From assembly GCA_963931925.1 (NCBI GenBank), contig OZ007571.1:57929478-57993477 (forward strand): a stretch of DNA of 64,000 nucleotides, written 5' to 3'. Position numbers and translations under genes: made by a program. The stretch is from Onchidella celtica. Taxonomy: Eukaryota > Mollusca > Gastropoda > Systellommatophora > Onchidiidae. Of the stretch, positions 1 to 10,930 are shown piece after piece. Each line of letters begins with the position of its first letter. Positions within the stretch are counted from its first letter, which is position 1. Below the pieces are notes generated by a model. It saw only the letters and a list, made by a program, of their open reading frames with translations. It was not told the DNA's origin and made no database searches.

Positions 1-2006
1 TATGAAAACCGCCTTTAGTCAGATGAAAGTAGCTCTTGGGCCAATCATCACCAAGAGCGCCCCACTTAAGTCTGTAAATGGTGAACCCATCACAGATAAA
101 AATGAACAACTGAATAGGTGGGTAGAGCATTACTCTCTGTTGTATTCAACTGAGAAAAATATTCCACCAGATTTTGAGGAACACCTCCAAAAACTGCCAA
201 TAATGGCCGAACTTGACGCTGAACCTTCCTTAGTCGAGCTTTCCAATGCAATCGACCACCTGTCTGCTGGAAAAGCCACAGGAAGTGACAACATTCCTGC
301 AGAGGTATTAAAAGACCTAAAAGGCCCACTATTACCACACCTGTATAATCTGTTACTGCAGTGTTGGAAAGAAGGCGTGATACCACATGATATGAGAGAC
401 GCCAAAATTGTCACACTTTACAAGAACAAAGGAGACAAAGGCGACTGCAACAACTATCGAGGCATATCCCTCCTCAGCATTACTGGAAAGGCTTTTGCTC
501 GCGTCATCCTCTGCCGCCTTCAACAACTGGCGGAAAAAGTCTTACCAGAAACACAATGTGGCTTTCGAAGCAAACGATCAACTATTGACATGATATTTGC
601 ACTTCGGCAAATCCAAGAAAAATGTAAAGAACAAAACAGGCCGCTTATAACATGCTTTGTGGACCTAACAAAGGCTTTCGACACCGTAAGCCGATCTGGC
701 CTGTATGCAGTCCTTAAATCCATAGGCTGTCCACCAACATTGCTAAAAGTTATTGCATCCTTCCACACTGACATGAGGGCATGTGTCAACTTTGAGGGCT
801 GCACATCCAATTCATTTGCTGTAAACAGCGGTATGAAGCAGGGATGTGTTCTTGCTCCTACCTTATTTGGTATATATTTTGCAGCCCTACTCAAGAATGC
901 CTTTGGTCAATGTTCAGGTGGAGTACTTATTAACACCAGAGTGGACGGCTCCATTTTTAATGTTGCCAGACTAAAAGCAAAATCTCGTACAGAGCATATT
1001 ATGTTACAAGAGCTCCTCTTCGCAGATGATGCTGCAATCGTGGCCCACGATGAAACCACGCTCCAGGCTCTCATCAATAGCCTTGCCAAAGCCTGTGACA
1101 AATTCATGCTAAAGATCAGTGTCTCAAAAACTGTAGTTTTGACACAAGGCTTGAGAAACCCCAACCCAATCATGCTGAATGGCTCTCCTCTGGAGCAAGT
1201 GGGAAAATTCTGCTACCTAGGCTCAACCATCAGTGGTAGCACAGACATAACAACTGAAATAAATGCCAGAATAGGAAAGGCGGCCACAGCTTTTGGCAAA
1301 CTCTCAAAAAGGGTGTGGAACAATAGCAAGCTGACCATCAAAACAAAGGTACTCGTGTACCAAACTTGCGTCCTAAGCACCCTGCTGTATGGCTCAGAGA
1401 CATGGACCACCTACTCCAAACATGAAAGATCCCTCAACTCCTTCCACCTGCGCTGCCTACGCAAAATTCTCAAGATCAAGTGGCAAGACAGGATCTCAAA
1501 TATCGAAGTTCTGAGCCGAGCCAACATTCCATCAACTCAGGCTCTCCTAGGCAAAAAAAGACTGCGGTGGCTTGGACATCTCCACCGTATGGAAAATGAT
1601 CGCATCCCCAGACAAATTCTCTACGGGGAACTTGCTACTGGCAACCGACCCAGAGGTAGGCCACATCTGCGATTCAAAGACACTTGCAAGGTCACGATGA
1701 AAGCATTCAACATCGACCCCAATGAATGGGAGAACCTTGCAAATGATCGAAGCAGATGGAGACAAAAATTGCGCAGTGGCACGCTCGCAATAGACTTCAA
1801 GGCAAAAGAAACATACCTGACAAAACGACAGAGGCGGAATGAAAACACTCGCCAAAGTGAACCCAAAAGACTGACCTGCAATCACTGCCATCGCACTCTC
1901 GGGTCAAACATTGGTAGAATAAGCCACGAGAGAAGCTGTCAGTCAAAGTGAAAGTGAATATTCTAGCTGCTAAGACCGTCTGTAAAGACGCTAAAGGCCA
2001 TATATT
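1..2006 (+). mobile_element. APE-class LINE, 3' part (copy 1)
   Basis: This is the 3' portion of a non-LTR retrotransposon whose 5' half lies off the left edge. It is nearly identical, protein and 3' UTR, to the minus-strand element at 22557-26065, which fixes its 3' end: both copies share the UTR down to a GGCCATATAT tail near 2000-2006 and differ afterwards. The clade is not resolved from the sequence alone; an RTE/L2-like group is my guess. No target duplication can be read because the 5' end is missing. Confidence 0.9.
2..1951 (+). CDS. LINE reverse transcriptase (5'-truncated by window edge)
   Basis: This is the polymerase half of the LINE open reading frame, 649 residues with no stop. 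The reverse transcriptase core shows the FVDLTKAFD block with catalytic Asp221 and the FADD box at 340-343. The maturase-like thumb region follows. A C-terminal Cys/His cluster (Cys626, Cys629, His642, Cys646) probably binds nucleic acid. The protein would copy LINE RNA into DNA at a nicked target. The methionine at position 2 is internal: the sister copy continues upstream into an AP-like endonuclease. The frame is open to its stop, so this copy may have been coding-competent; whether the missing half is intact cannot be seen. Confidence 0.9.
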   Translation: MKTAFSQMKVALGPIITKSAPLKSVNGEPITDKNEQLNRWVEHYSLLYSTEKNIPPDFEEHLQKLPIMAELDAEPSLVELSNAIDHLSAGKATGSDNIPAEVLKDLKGPLLPHLYNLLLQCWKEGVIPHDMRDAKIVTLYKNKGDKGDCNNYRGISLLSITGKAFARVILCRLQQLAEKVLPETQCGFRSKRSTIDMIFALRQIQEKCKEQNRPLITCFVDLTKAFDTVSRSGLYAVLKSIGCPPTLLKVIASFHTDMRACVNFEGCTSNSFAVNSGMKQGCVLAPTLFGIYFAALLKNAFGQCSGGVLINTRVDGSIFNVARLKAKSRTEHIMLQELLFADDAAIVAHDETTLQALINSLAKACDKFMLKISVSKTVVLTQGLRNPNPIMLNGSPLEQVGKFCYLGSTISGSTDITTEINARIGKAATAFGKLSKRVWNNSKLTIKTKVLVYQTCVLSTLLYGSETWTTYSKHERSLNSFHLRCLRKILKIKWQDRISNIEVLSRANIPSTQALLGKKRLRWLGHLHRMENDRIPRQILYGELATGNRPRGRPHLRFKDTCKVTMKAFNIDPNEWENLANDRSRWRQKLRSGTLAIDFKAKETYLTKRQRRNENTRQSEPKRLTCNHCHRTLGSNIGRISHERSCQSK

Positions 2007-5000
2007 ATTTACTGAGGAAGTATAATTATAAACTACACAATAAATACTAGAAGGAATGTACATAAAATGGCATTGTGTACATCTAAAAGTAGGCCTATAT
2101 TCAGCTAAAGCCAGTGGAGGTAAAAATCCACATACAGTCATTGAATAAACACCAAATGAGAAATAGATTAGAATGATGTACCGTTAAACAGAAAAGGAAA
2201 ATTGGCTGAGAATACAGCTGGGATAAAGGGCAACTGGATCTATTGGTTCACTTGGTACTCTGACATAATTGTCGCAGGTAACGCCCAAGGAACTCTGGAT
2301 CGACTGGGGACGATTGACGGCATACCATGCTCGCAACTGGACATTCTCAACATGATGGGCAAATGTATGATTAAGTTCTCACGTGGGCACGGCGTGGCAC
2401 TCTTCACTAAAATGAGAAAAAGCCGGACTTGCGACACATCTGTGATCAGCTGCGAGTAAGTCAGGCAGGCACCACACGGGTTGTTCATGGTTTATAGTTT
2501 AAGGAGTGAAACACACCAGGACTGACGGAGACCCCAGACTGATGGCTCGCGCCTGTAGAGTTTGCTTCACACTAACACAATAGGCACTGTCCACATCGCG
2601 CCGTCTGTTTCACCCCTAATGTTCATCGTTTATTATACCGTTAAAAAAATGCTTCACCAAATATCCAAATCTCAGTTTAAGACAGGTAAGCAGTACTGAC
2701 AAATGCTACCTCAATACGTGTGTATTTCGACGTTGAACGACAGGAAAAGGAGCTCTGACATTTCATGAACAATGATCGTTGAGCGCTAGCCTTGAAAGAC
2801 GAACAATGAACGAGTAAGAGGTGAAACAGACCCAGGCCGGTGTAGGCGCCAGTCTGGGTGGCTCGCCGCTCATAGATTATGCTTCACACTAATACACTCA
2901 TTACTGTCCACACCGTAATTCTTTCATCGTTTATGTTGTTAAAAATGCCTGGGTGTGGGCAGTGCCTAGGGTGTTCGTGTGATGCATAATTGCTTGGCGG
3001 CGAGCCACCAGCCTGGCGCTTACACTGGACTTGGTTTGTTTCACCTCTACTGTGACGAGTTTGCTTTTCATGGTTGAACTGCAAACGATGAATTATGAAC
3101 GATAGCGGCTCGTGTACGGCATGCCAAAGTTGTATCGACATCCATAGCAAAGGTTGCAGGCCACACATAATTATGTCAGGGAGATATTGGGGATACGACG
3201 CGAAACAGCCAGTTTCCTACTTGAGTCTAATTTGAGGCTTCAATATGGAGTTATGTCTAGGCCAGCTAGAGTTACGCTCACCGGCGGTGACAAACGTCCG
3301 CTTGACGGGGACAGACGGTGGTGGTGCTGTCCGCAAAGCACATACCAACGGTCGCATGGTAATCTGTCGTAACTCGCCTTTAGGTACCTGGACTTGGCGT
3401 GCTTGTCGCCCTTGACAGCCCGCAGGTTGTATTATAAGATGGGGTTAACTTCTGAAGTCTAAGGGTTAAAGAGTGACTAGTGAGTGTGATAAAGAATGTT
3501 CATTATTTTGCTTCTCCTGAAAAATGTGTAAAAATCGAGTTACGAAAATTTACCACGCGCCCTCAAAACGCTCAAGATTGACGGGGGACAAGGTCTCCTG
3601 GTGTGAAAAACGTACACGGGGGTATGGGGGGGGGGGGAACTTTCTGGGAAGCGCACCTACACTTTTGAATTACACGTACGGTTCTGAACTGAAAAGCTTG
3701 GTTACTTTCATTTTTCTTTTCCAGCAGATTAAGTTGTTGTATTATATAAAAATCATACATGCACACAACTGTATGTGTTTCTAAAGAAAGAGTCAAAGAG
3801 TTAGTGCAAAATGTCACTTAAAAGTTTCAAAACAGCAAGATCTTATCTCAGATACCCGCCAACAGTCATTCGCTCGACCGGCCGGGGGGGGGGGGGGAGG
3901 CATGCAAAGAGTTTGAAAGCGTTGGGGTGGGGTATAAAAACTGCCGAAATCGAGCGCGCATGATGCCCCGTTACGAGGATAAAAAGTCTGCAACTAGGCT
4001 GGATCTCAGTATGGAGTGCATCTCGATTCTCTAGAATCGTATGATAAGAGTTTGGACAATTAAATTATGAGGCATTGGTGTCCTGTGGCTGCTCTGGCGT
4101 AGCTCTGTGCCGACAGATCGAAGTGCCAACAAGAGTTCCGACTAGGCAGCGGAGCACTGTGTCACTAGTGTTTGATACATGTACTTGAGAAACCACTGCT
4201 GCTCTGGACATTCTATTGACACCTCTGGTTTTGTTTTACATCGGACACTGTTCAGAATCATGGTATTTCGGGAACTCTGCCTTCACATCTTGAATTCATT
4301 GACCAACTAGTGCCCTGTGTCTGATATTTCAAACATGTGACCTGGTGTCCAGAGCTCGATAGATATTTTTTTAATGTTTTCTAATTTAATAATATTATAA
4401 CTTTAACATGGAGTTATAGTTTTATGTTTATTCGGGAAATTTAATATTAAATCACTTTTAAAACTTGCATTTTTCTTTTCAAGGCAGTCCGCGGCTCGGC
4501 AATAGATGGTTAAATCAATCAGTTAAGTTAATGCGATGGAAATACGTTTACTGCGGTACCAAAGAAAGACAAAAAAGAACATTAGGTGTTGTGACCAAGC
4601 TCACGTAAAGAGCATGCTGTGGAAGGAACTCACGGGACGAAACATTCATTGTTTGTTTCAGTTCTCTTTTCTCTCCCTCTGAAAATCTCCTGTAGTTTCG
4701 CTCTCACGCGTTTGACCCACCCCCCCCCCCCCCACCCCGTTTTTTCCTTTCTGGAAAGAATAAAGTGAACTTGTTTGGATTAGGCGTTATATAAATGATC
4801 TCCATTATCAGTATTATTCTTTGCGGGGTTTTCCGCTTGGAAGTGTGTGAAGAATGAAGGCATTTTGCATTTTCGGGACCTGAGTTGTTGTTTGTTCCAA
4901 CGCCACTTTTTTTTTTTTTCGCACAATTGAGAAATTCGACGTTAAACGTTTGCGGCTTTAGTTATTATGAAAAGGAGTTAGAATAAATTGGAGCTGTGAA

Positions 5001-5184
5001 ATAGCTTGGTATTCCACAACGCATAATTTTGAATAATTGTCAAAGTATGCATTTGCTGTATAATTATACCTCTTCTACATACTAAAAGATCTTCAGTTTT
5101 GCGGTAAATTGAGATAGAATAAACAGGAACTAAGGTCGCTTTTTGTTTATTTTTTTCTTCTTATTATTGTTATTGTGTTTTCAG
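2007..5184. other. Intergenic DNA, no gene recognised
   Basis: No exon-like frame with conserved sequence was found. The stretch holds diverged duplicated segments (listed separately), poly-G or poly-C tracts near 3630, 3886 and 4720, and AT-rich filler. It could contain upstream exons of the unidentified gene that follows, but none stands out. Confidence 0.5.
2500..3060. repeat. Diverged direct and inverted repeat cluster
   Basis: A block at about 2505-2655 (a GTGAAAC start, then TTTGCTTCACACTAA, ending in TTCATCGTTTAT and GTTAAAAA) recurs in diverged form at about 2818-2945. The first 75 bases of the second copy recur inverted at about 2965-3055 (GGCGAGCCACCAGCCTGGCGC against GGCGCCAGTCTGGGTGGCTC). 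The inverted pair could form a stem with a loop of about 80 bases. This looks like remnants of a fold-back element, but its ends are not clear. Confidence 0.6.
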
Positions 5185-6607
5185 CGCTGTTCTGGAGACC
5201 CGACTATGTCTGGCCCGTCTGACTCCCGCTGAACTGTCCCCTGCCTACAGACCTTTCATCAATCAGGTCTCTGACTATCAGTTTGGTAAGTACTGGTACT
5301 TTGCCTTTATCTGCACCAAATGTTTTCCCACTGCTTTGGTTTCCAGTCAAATGCAATACTGAGGGTAAGGATTGTTTACCTTAATTTCTGGACCTAAAAG
5401 AAAAAAAATATCTTAGATCACCATCAATCGTACAGGCAATTTGTAATCCAGCTCATGTTCTTCACACAACTGTTTAAACTATTGGTTTCTTGCGCTTGGG
5501 GTGAGGCCGTAATAGCCAATGGGGAAGAGGGCATGGGTGGGGGTGAAACTTCTTTAAACCTCTCGATCATCACCGCAACTACCTTCACGATCACCATCAT
5601 CACGGCCACCACTGCACTATGCAGCACCATCATCAACATCACCAACGACACCACCACCACCGTTACCAGCATCACTAACATCACTTCCATCACTACATTA
5701 GGCATTACCAACATCAACATCACCAACGCATTCATCACCACCATTACCAGCACCACTGCCATCACTACAACATCGGCTGCCACAAACACCACCATGCACC
5801 ATCACCATCCACATCACCAACGTCATCACTACCCTCATCACTACCATCATCCACATCATCAATGCCATCACGAGAACCATCACGACCACCATCCACATCA
5901 CCACCACCATTACCATCATCATCTACATCACCAACGTCATCACTACCACCATCATCCACATAACCACCATCAGCCACATCACCTTCACCATCACTGCCAT
6001 AATCCATATCACCACCACCATCATCCACATCACCACCATCATCACAAATATCATCTACATCACCACCACCATCACTACCATCATCCACATCACCACCACC
6101 ATCACTAACACATCATTTACATCACCACCACCATCACTACCATCATCCGCATCACTACCGCCATCACTAACATCATCCACATCACCACAACCACTAATAC
6201 CACCACCATCCACATCACCACTACCATCATCCGCATCACCACCGCCGTCACTACCATCATCCACATCACCACCACCATCACTAACACATCATCTACATCA
6301 CCACCACCATCACGACCACCGTCCACGTCACCACAACCACTAATAGCACCATCATCCACATCACCACAACCAGTGACAGCACCATCATCCACATCACCAC
6401 AACCTGTAACAGCACCATAATCCAGATCCCAACAACCAGTAACAGTACCATCACCAGATGCCGCAAAAAAAATGATCTCTCTTTATAATGTATAATCTAT
6501 ATCTGGTTGTACTGGCCCCTATAGGTGTCTTCAACATTCCGTGTAGGGTGGCTGACCTGAAGGCCAAATGCATGGACTTCTTCCAAAAGCGTGGACACAC
6601 ACAGTTT
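5185..6607 (+). CDS. Two exons of an unidentified gene
   Basis: Two exon-like segments with good splice borders fit together in frame. Exon A is 5185-5285, after a TGTTTTCAG acceptor and before GTAAGT. Exon B is 6525-6607, after a CCCTATAG acceptor and before GTAAGT. The reading joins across a phase 1 intron with a glycine codon split over the junction, and ends in phase 0. The encoded stretch is about 61 residues. It starts AVLETRLCLARLTPAEL in exon A, and exon B reads VFNIPCRVADLKAKCMDFF near its start. The composition is that of a folded soluble protein. I do not recognise the family. No neighbouring exon was found in the window, so the gene may be a remnant or have very long introns. Chance is possible, but two borders with matching phase argue against it. 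Confidence 0.5.
5562..6450 (+). repeat. CAY-rich (CATCAC/CACCAT) satellite
   Basis: Nearly 0.9 kb is built from CAT, CAC and ACC triplets with a looser higher-order unit of about 27-33 bases around CATCATCCACATCACCAC. It lies inside the intron between the two candidate exons. Because the repeat is triplet-based, all three forward frames and the reverse frames stay open; the apparent His/Thr-rich and Asp/Gly/Val/Met-rich proteins are by-products. Confidence 0.9.
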
Positions 6608-7196
6608 GTAAGTACATTAAAAATATTGAAGTTGTTTTACTTGCACACATTGTCCTTAATTTAAGAAAAGAAACGAGGAAAGAAAGAAAACAAAATGAAA
6701 AGGGGATGAAGGAAAATGACAAGAAATTAACTGAAAAAACAAAAACAACGGAACAGTGAAAAGGAAAGAGAAGAAATGAAAAAGAAAAGGAAAAAGAGAG
6801 AGAAAAAAATGGGGGGGGGGGGCGGGGGGGGGGCAATTGTTGAAATAATACGTTCGATATTGCATAGGCCTATACCATTTGTCGTAAAGTCGTAAAGTAT
6901 AGAAATAGTTACCCAGTTACCCAGTGCAACAGCAAACAAGAAAAAACAGAGGAATGACACTGCTGTAAAAGGCGACCCAGTGTACAAGGTAGAAACGTGA
7001 CTGTCCCTATAAACAAGATTTTGCTTCTACATTTCATCAGTTGGGTTAGCTTCAGAAGAAGACAGAATTTCTTGAAATGTCAGATTACGTGCGTGCACGC
7101 ATTATAATTATGGGTTTGTGTATGTTTGTATTTGATTTAATATTAATATTCAAGACGACGAAATAAAACCCAATTCATATTACTGAATTACTGTTT

Positions 7197-7420
7197 TCTC
7201 TGTTGCAGTAACTTCATACGAAATTCGCTATCAACGTATCTGGCAAAACAGCACAACGAAGTTCATGATCAATAAATGACATCCAAATCTCTACTGCAGT
7301 AATTTTGCCCCAGATTCAGTATCAACGTATTCAGCAAATCAGCATGGCGAAGCTTATGATCCACACAACTGATACGCCATCAAGTCTCCGTTGCAGTAAA
7401 TTCAAGATCAGCAACATAAA
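7197..7420. repeat. Short diverged tandem repeat, unit about 95-105 bp
   Basis: The unit starts with TCTCTGTTGCAGTAA and carries TATCAACGTAT, then GCAAA.CAGCA, then GAAG.T.ATGATC. It occurs once from about 7197, again from about 7290, and a third partial unit starts near 7385 (TCTCCGTTGCAGTAA). Each unit start resembles a splice acceptor (TTGCAG), but no conserved frame runs through the units. Confidence 0.65.
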
Positions 7421-8453
7421 AATTCAACACAAAAAGACAGTCATTTCAGTGATCCACAGTTTCAGCTTTGGCATGAAATGCGGGAACTTGTAAAAGCCAA
7501 GACTTTCACTCAAATAAAGCAATAACAGGCACACAGGAAAAACAAACAAAAACGAGGGCATAGTAATCATTAGCTCCAGCTTAAAACTGCAGACACCTGT
7601 ACATTTTTATCGGGTGCAGCCAATTTGCGGAACCAAAATATGATCGATTTGCGAATAAAAAGTTCAGTTTGTAGGCACTAATTTTACGAACGAATATAAC
7701 TAGAACCGTTCGGTATACGACTCGATCTATCACTTACATTTCAACCGCTTCTGTGCACCAGATAAAATTATTTAATGTCTCCTTTGTTCCCCCTGCTCAC
7801 CACGAGCACACGTGAATAACACACCACATCTCATAAGTTTTGTAAGGCCTACAATTTCACCACTCACACCGTGGCGAGAAATAATGGTGTGAAAATCATG
7901 AACGAAGAACAACATATTTTTTAACTTTGCACTCGTGTGGGTTGGTTTACCCCAGACTGTGCCAATTTTTTTTTTCTTAAAGCTATTGAGCGATGTGAGC
8001 TACATGCATTCAGCGGTTCGTATCACAACATGGTAACTGCGTCTCTAAGAAATGTTCAGATTTACAGAGAGTCTATAAAGTATAGAGAATTCCACAAATG
8101 ACAAGTCCCGCAAATTGTACCATTTCTTAATACGGTTCCGCAAATGGAAATATACCCTCTTTAATCCATGAAAAAAAAAAAATTGCACAAGCGCATTCGC
8201 CACATTCCTAAGAAGGAGTTGTTCGAACCAGTCACAACATTATTAACCAGGACAGACATTAAAGTGTCTACATAATGGTATGGGAGCAGTTATCTGTATG
8301 TAAACGTGCATTTCCCCCAAGAATAAAGAGAAGAAATAGCAATTATGCGTTAGTGTTTTGACATTGCTTAATATTATTTATCTTAATAAAAGCACTTACT
8401 AAATCTGATTCGTTCTCCACCCCCTCGCCCCCCCCCCCGGTCACTGCGACCTC

Positions 8454-8522
8454 TCTCCCTCTCTCTCTATCTTTCTCTCTCTCTCTCTCTCTCACTCTCT
8501 CTCTCTCTCTCTCTCTTTCTCT
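8454..8522. repeat. (CT)n microsatellite
   Basis: A nearly pure CT dinucleotide run with a few interruptions. It follows a poly-C tract at about 8429-8438. Confidence 0.9.
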
Positions 8523-9281
8523 CCAATTAAATGTTTGGGATGGAAGTGGAAGTAATATTGGACACACCATCCCTCCCCTAATGTCTGTTTCTTGACTCAA
8601 GCACTGAAGAATTGACACGAATAATAAAAATATTTGATCTGCTTAACATTTCTTTACTTATTTTGTTCTGCGTTCCTGTTTCATTTTCAAGTGGCCAACT
8701 GCCACGTGTCACTTTGGTGTGGGGAAATTCCTTGTGCGTGCATGCGTGCGTGCGTGCTTGTGTGTGTGAATAAATATATATTTGAGTTATTTAGTCGGAC
8801 TTGTTGGACTTGTCTTGCAAGTGTGTGCGTGTGTCATTAGGAGTTCGATCGTTTGTTGAATTGTTTTTGTTCTAGGGCGTCAACAGGTTAGTTTACGTGG
8901 GTTTTTTGTTGTTGTTTTTTTGCTGTGATAATTGTCTTTCAAACGCGATAGTCATATGTACATGTATATAATATAAAAATAGGGCAGTTATCGACCTTTG
9001 AGGGTCAAGCTTCAAGATAAAGGACAGAAACGGTAACAAAATGACATTGGGTCAAACTCAAAACTGAGTTCTTGCCGTAAGTGGCATCACCATTTCTAAA
9101 CATTGTCTCAAAAGCATTTAATGATTTACGCACCCAAAGTATTTTCTAATCCCTATCGAATTACATTTTTGCAACTATCAACTGTTGCGATAATTATTCT
9201 TTTTACATTTGCTTCCGTGGGTGTACAAGTGGAAGCTGCAAGAGAGTTAGACTAACTTTGTTCTGACATTTTGAAACTATC

Positions 9282-9464
9282 ACTGTTTCAACTGCCAACT
9301 GCGAAAGAAGTTTCTCAAAACTTAAATGAATCGAAACGTATCAGAGATCTACAATGAGCCAAGAAAGACTGAGTAACCTAACAATACTGTCAACTGAGAG
9401 AGATTTCAATGTAGATTTAAAAAGTTTGCACAAATTAAAACCAGGCGATCTTAAATCTTTTTGA
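9282..9464 (+). pseudogene. hAT-type transposase C-terminus, decayed
   Basis: In one forward frame the sequence reads TVSTANCERSFSKLK, then a TGA stop, then IETYQRSTMSQERLSNLTIL. It ends DLKSLHKLKPGDLKSF followed by a stop at 9462-9464. The CERSFSKLK and STMSQERLSNL blocks are the signature of the hAT dimerisation domain at the C-terminus of ZMYM/ZBED-like transposases. The in-frame TGA inside the block and the lack of a readable upstream frame show a dead copy. No terminal repeats were identified around it. Confidence 0.8.
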
Positions 9465-10930
9465 ATATCCTAGGATTAAATGCATTTTATTTTAATTCCA
9501 TGTTTAAAAAAAAAGTACAGTACATGTGCTTGGGGGAAAGGGGGGGGGGGTTCAATACTGGACTGGTGAAAGGAACTCAGGGAGTAAAAACAGTCCACAG
9601 TTCAGAGGGCGCAATATCTGCCTAGACCGTGCTCTGGCAACCCACGCTACTCCACTGTACGTGAGGGAGAGAACATAAAGAACGCTTCAAGCGCAAGAAA
9701 GTTTGAGCCTTCAGACAAGCGCATTTTAACCCTATGTCTACTGAGGTGGAGAACACTAGATTTTCACGAATCCAGTTTGTATTGAGATCTACTTATTTCA
9801 GTAGTTTTGAATGGTAAATATGAATCTAAATAACTCTGCTGATCTGTATTTAATGGCTGGCAATGAGAGAAAAAAGACCTGTACACGATGGAACAATACA
9901 TACTTAACAGCAATGCTTTTTCAGTATTGAAAGGGTTAAGAAAGCGCCTGTTGCTGTCCACATAGATGAAGCCCGGAAAAGCAAGCGCTTCACCAGTCAT
10001 ACCACCCTCTCGTGTTTTCAGATGGGAATCGTCATCCATTTTGTTGCACCAGAGGATCGAAAAGTGCAAGTAACTACACACTGCATTACATAGCAAGTCG
10101 CTTCAATGCCTGAAAAAGAATTCACTTTCAATATTTCAAAACATTCTTGATTTTACAAGCGGTGCTCTACGCAGCATAGCAAGCTTTATATTTCGTGCGT
10201 TTTCCATGTGTGTCAAAAGGGTTTGAGTGAAATACTTCACGAAGCTGGAAAGCGCTTGTCTTGAAGTGCTAAGCTTTCTCGCCCTTGAAGAGTTCTCTAT
10301 ATTCTCTCCCTGATGATAGTTGTGATTGTGCTCAAGAGTACAGGGCGATGCTATTCTGCTACAACTCAAAATCAACACTTTCTGCCATCTTTTAGACAAC
10401 GTGTTTTGACAAATCAATAAACAAAACCTGGTGTTTCACAACTGAAACATTCAATTTTTATTTGGTGCAGGAATAAGAAATCCCCTAATAGAAACAATAT
10501 AAAAAAATACTTGTAAACTTACAGTTATTAGTGTTATTGTTGTTGTGCTCTGCTTAGAGAAATAAAAACGAGTGAATCAAAGACACACTACCCTACCTAG
10601 CACAGATGTGCCGTGTGACTATGTGGTTGCGAGAGCACTTTTCCCATGACATGGACAATCCTAAGTCTAATACTAAAGTACCAGGTGCCCCTTAAGATCT
10701 AAGGAAGTAGGTTCTAATCCGTATGTTTTGTCCGGCCTACCCCCGACCAAACTCCATCCCGACTCTCAGTCCCTCAGTAGCGTCTTAAGGGAGGAAACTC
10801 GCCAGACCCTAAGCTTTACAGACTAGTTGGGCATGACTAGCCGTGCGAGTACCTTGGTCGACCGCCGACCTCGACGCTACATGGAAGCAGGAGCCAATGA
10901 CCACCCAGGTTTCCCCAAAGTGGCTGTGCT
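9465..10930. other. Non-coding DNA
   Basis: No gene was recognised. It contains a G-tract near 9540. A GC-richer segment at 10590-10930 runs directly into the SINE cluster and may be part of it. Confidence 0.4.

Larger units (their letters stand above)
6608..9281. other. Non-coding DNA with simple repeats
   Basis: No convincing gene was found. It holds a G-tract near 6809-6832, a short tandem repeat at 7197-7420, a CT microsatellite at 8454-8522 and AT-rich sequence. A further exon of the preceding gene could be hidden here but was not recognised. Confidence 0.5.

Noticed and set aside
5455..6108. 217-residue His/Thr-rich open frame
   Set aside because: It is a translation of the CAY satellite; neighbouring frames on both strands are equally open.
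8634..8880. Possible small exon ending near the TCTAG acceptor at about 8875
   Set aside because: The implied exon would be about 11 bases and continues no conserved protein.
9727..9936. TTAA-bounded pair (TTAACCCTATG and GAAAGGGTTAA) as a small piggyBac MITE
   Set aside because: Only the CCCT start matches; the inverted ends diverge at once, so chance is likely.
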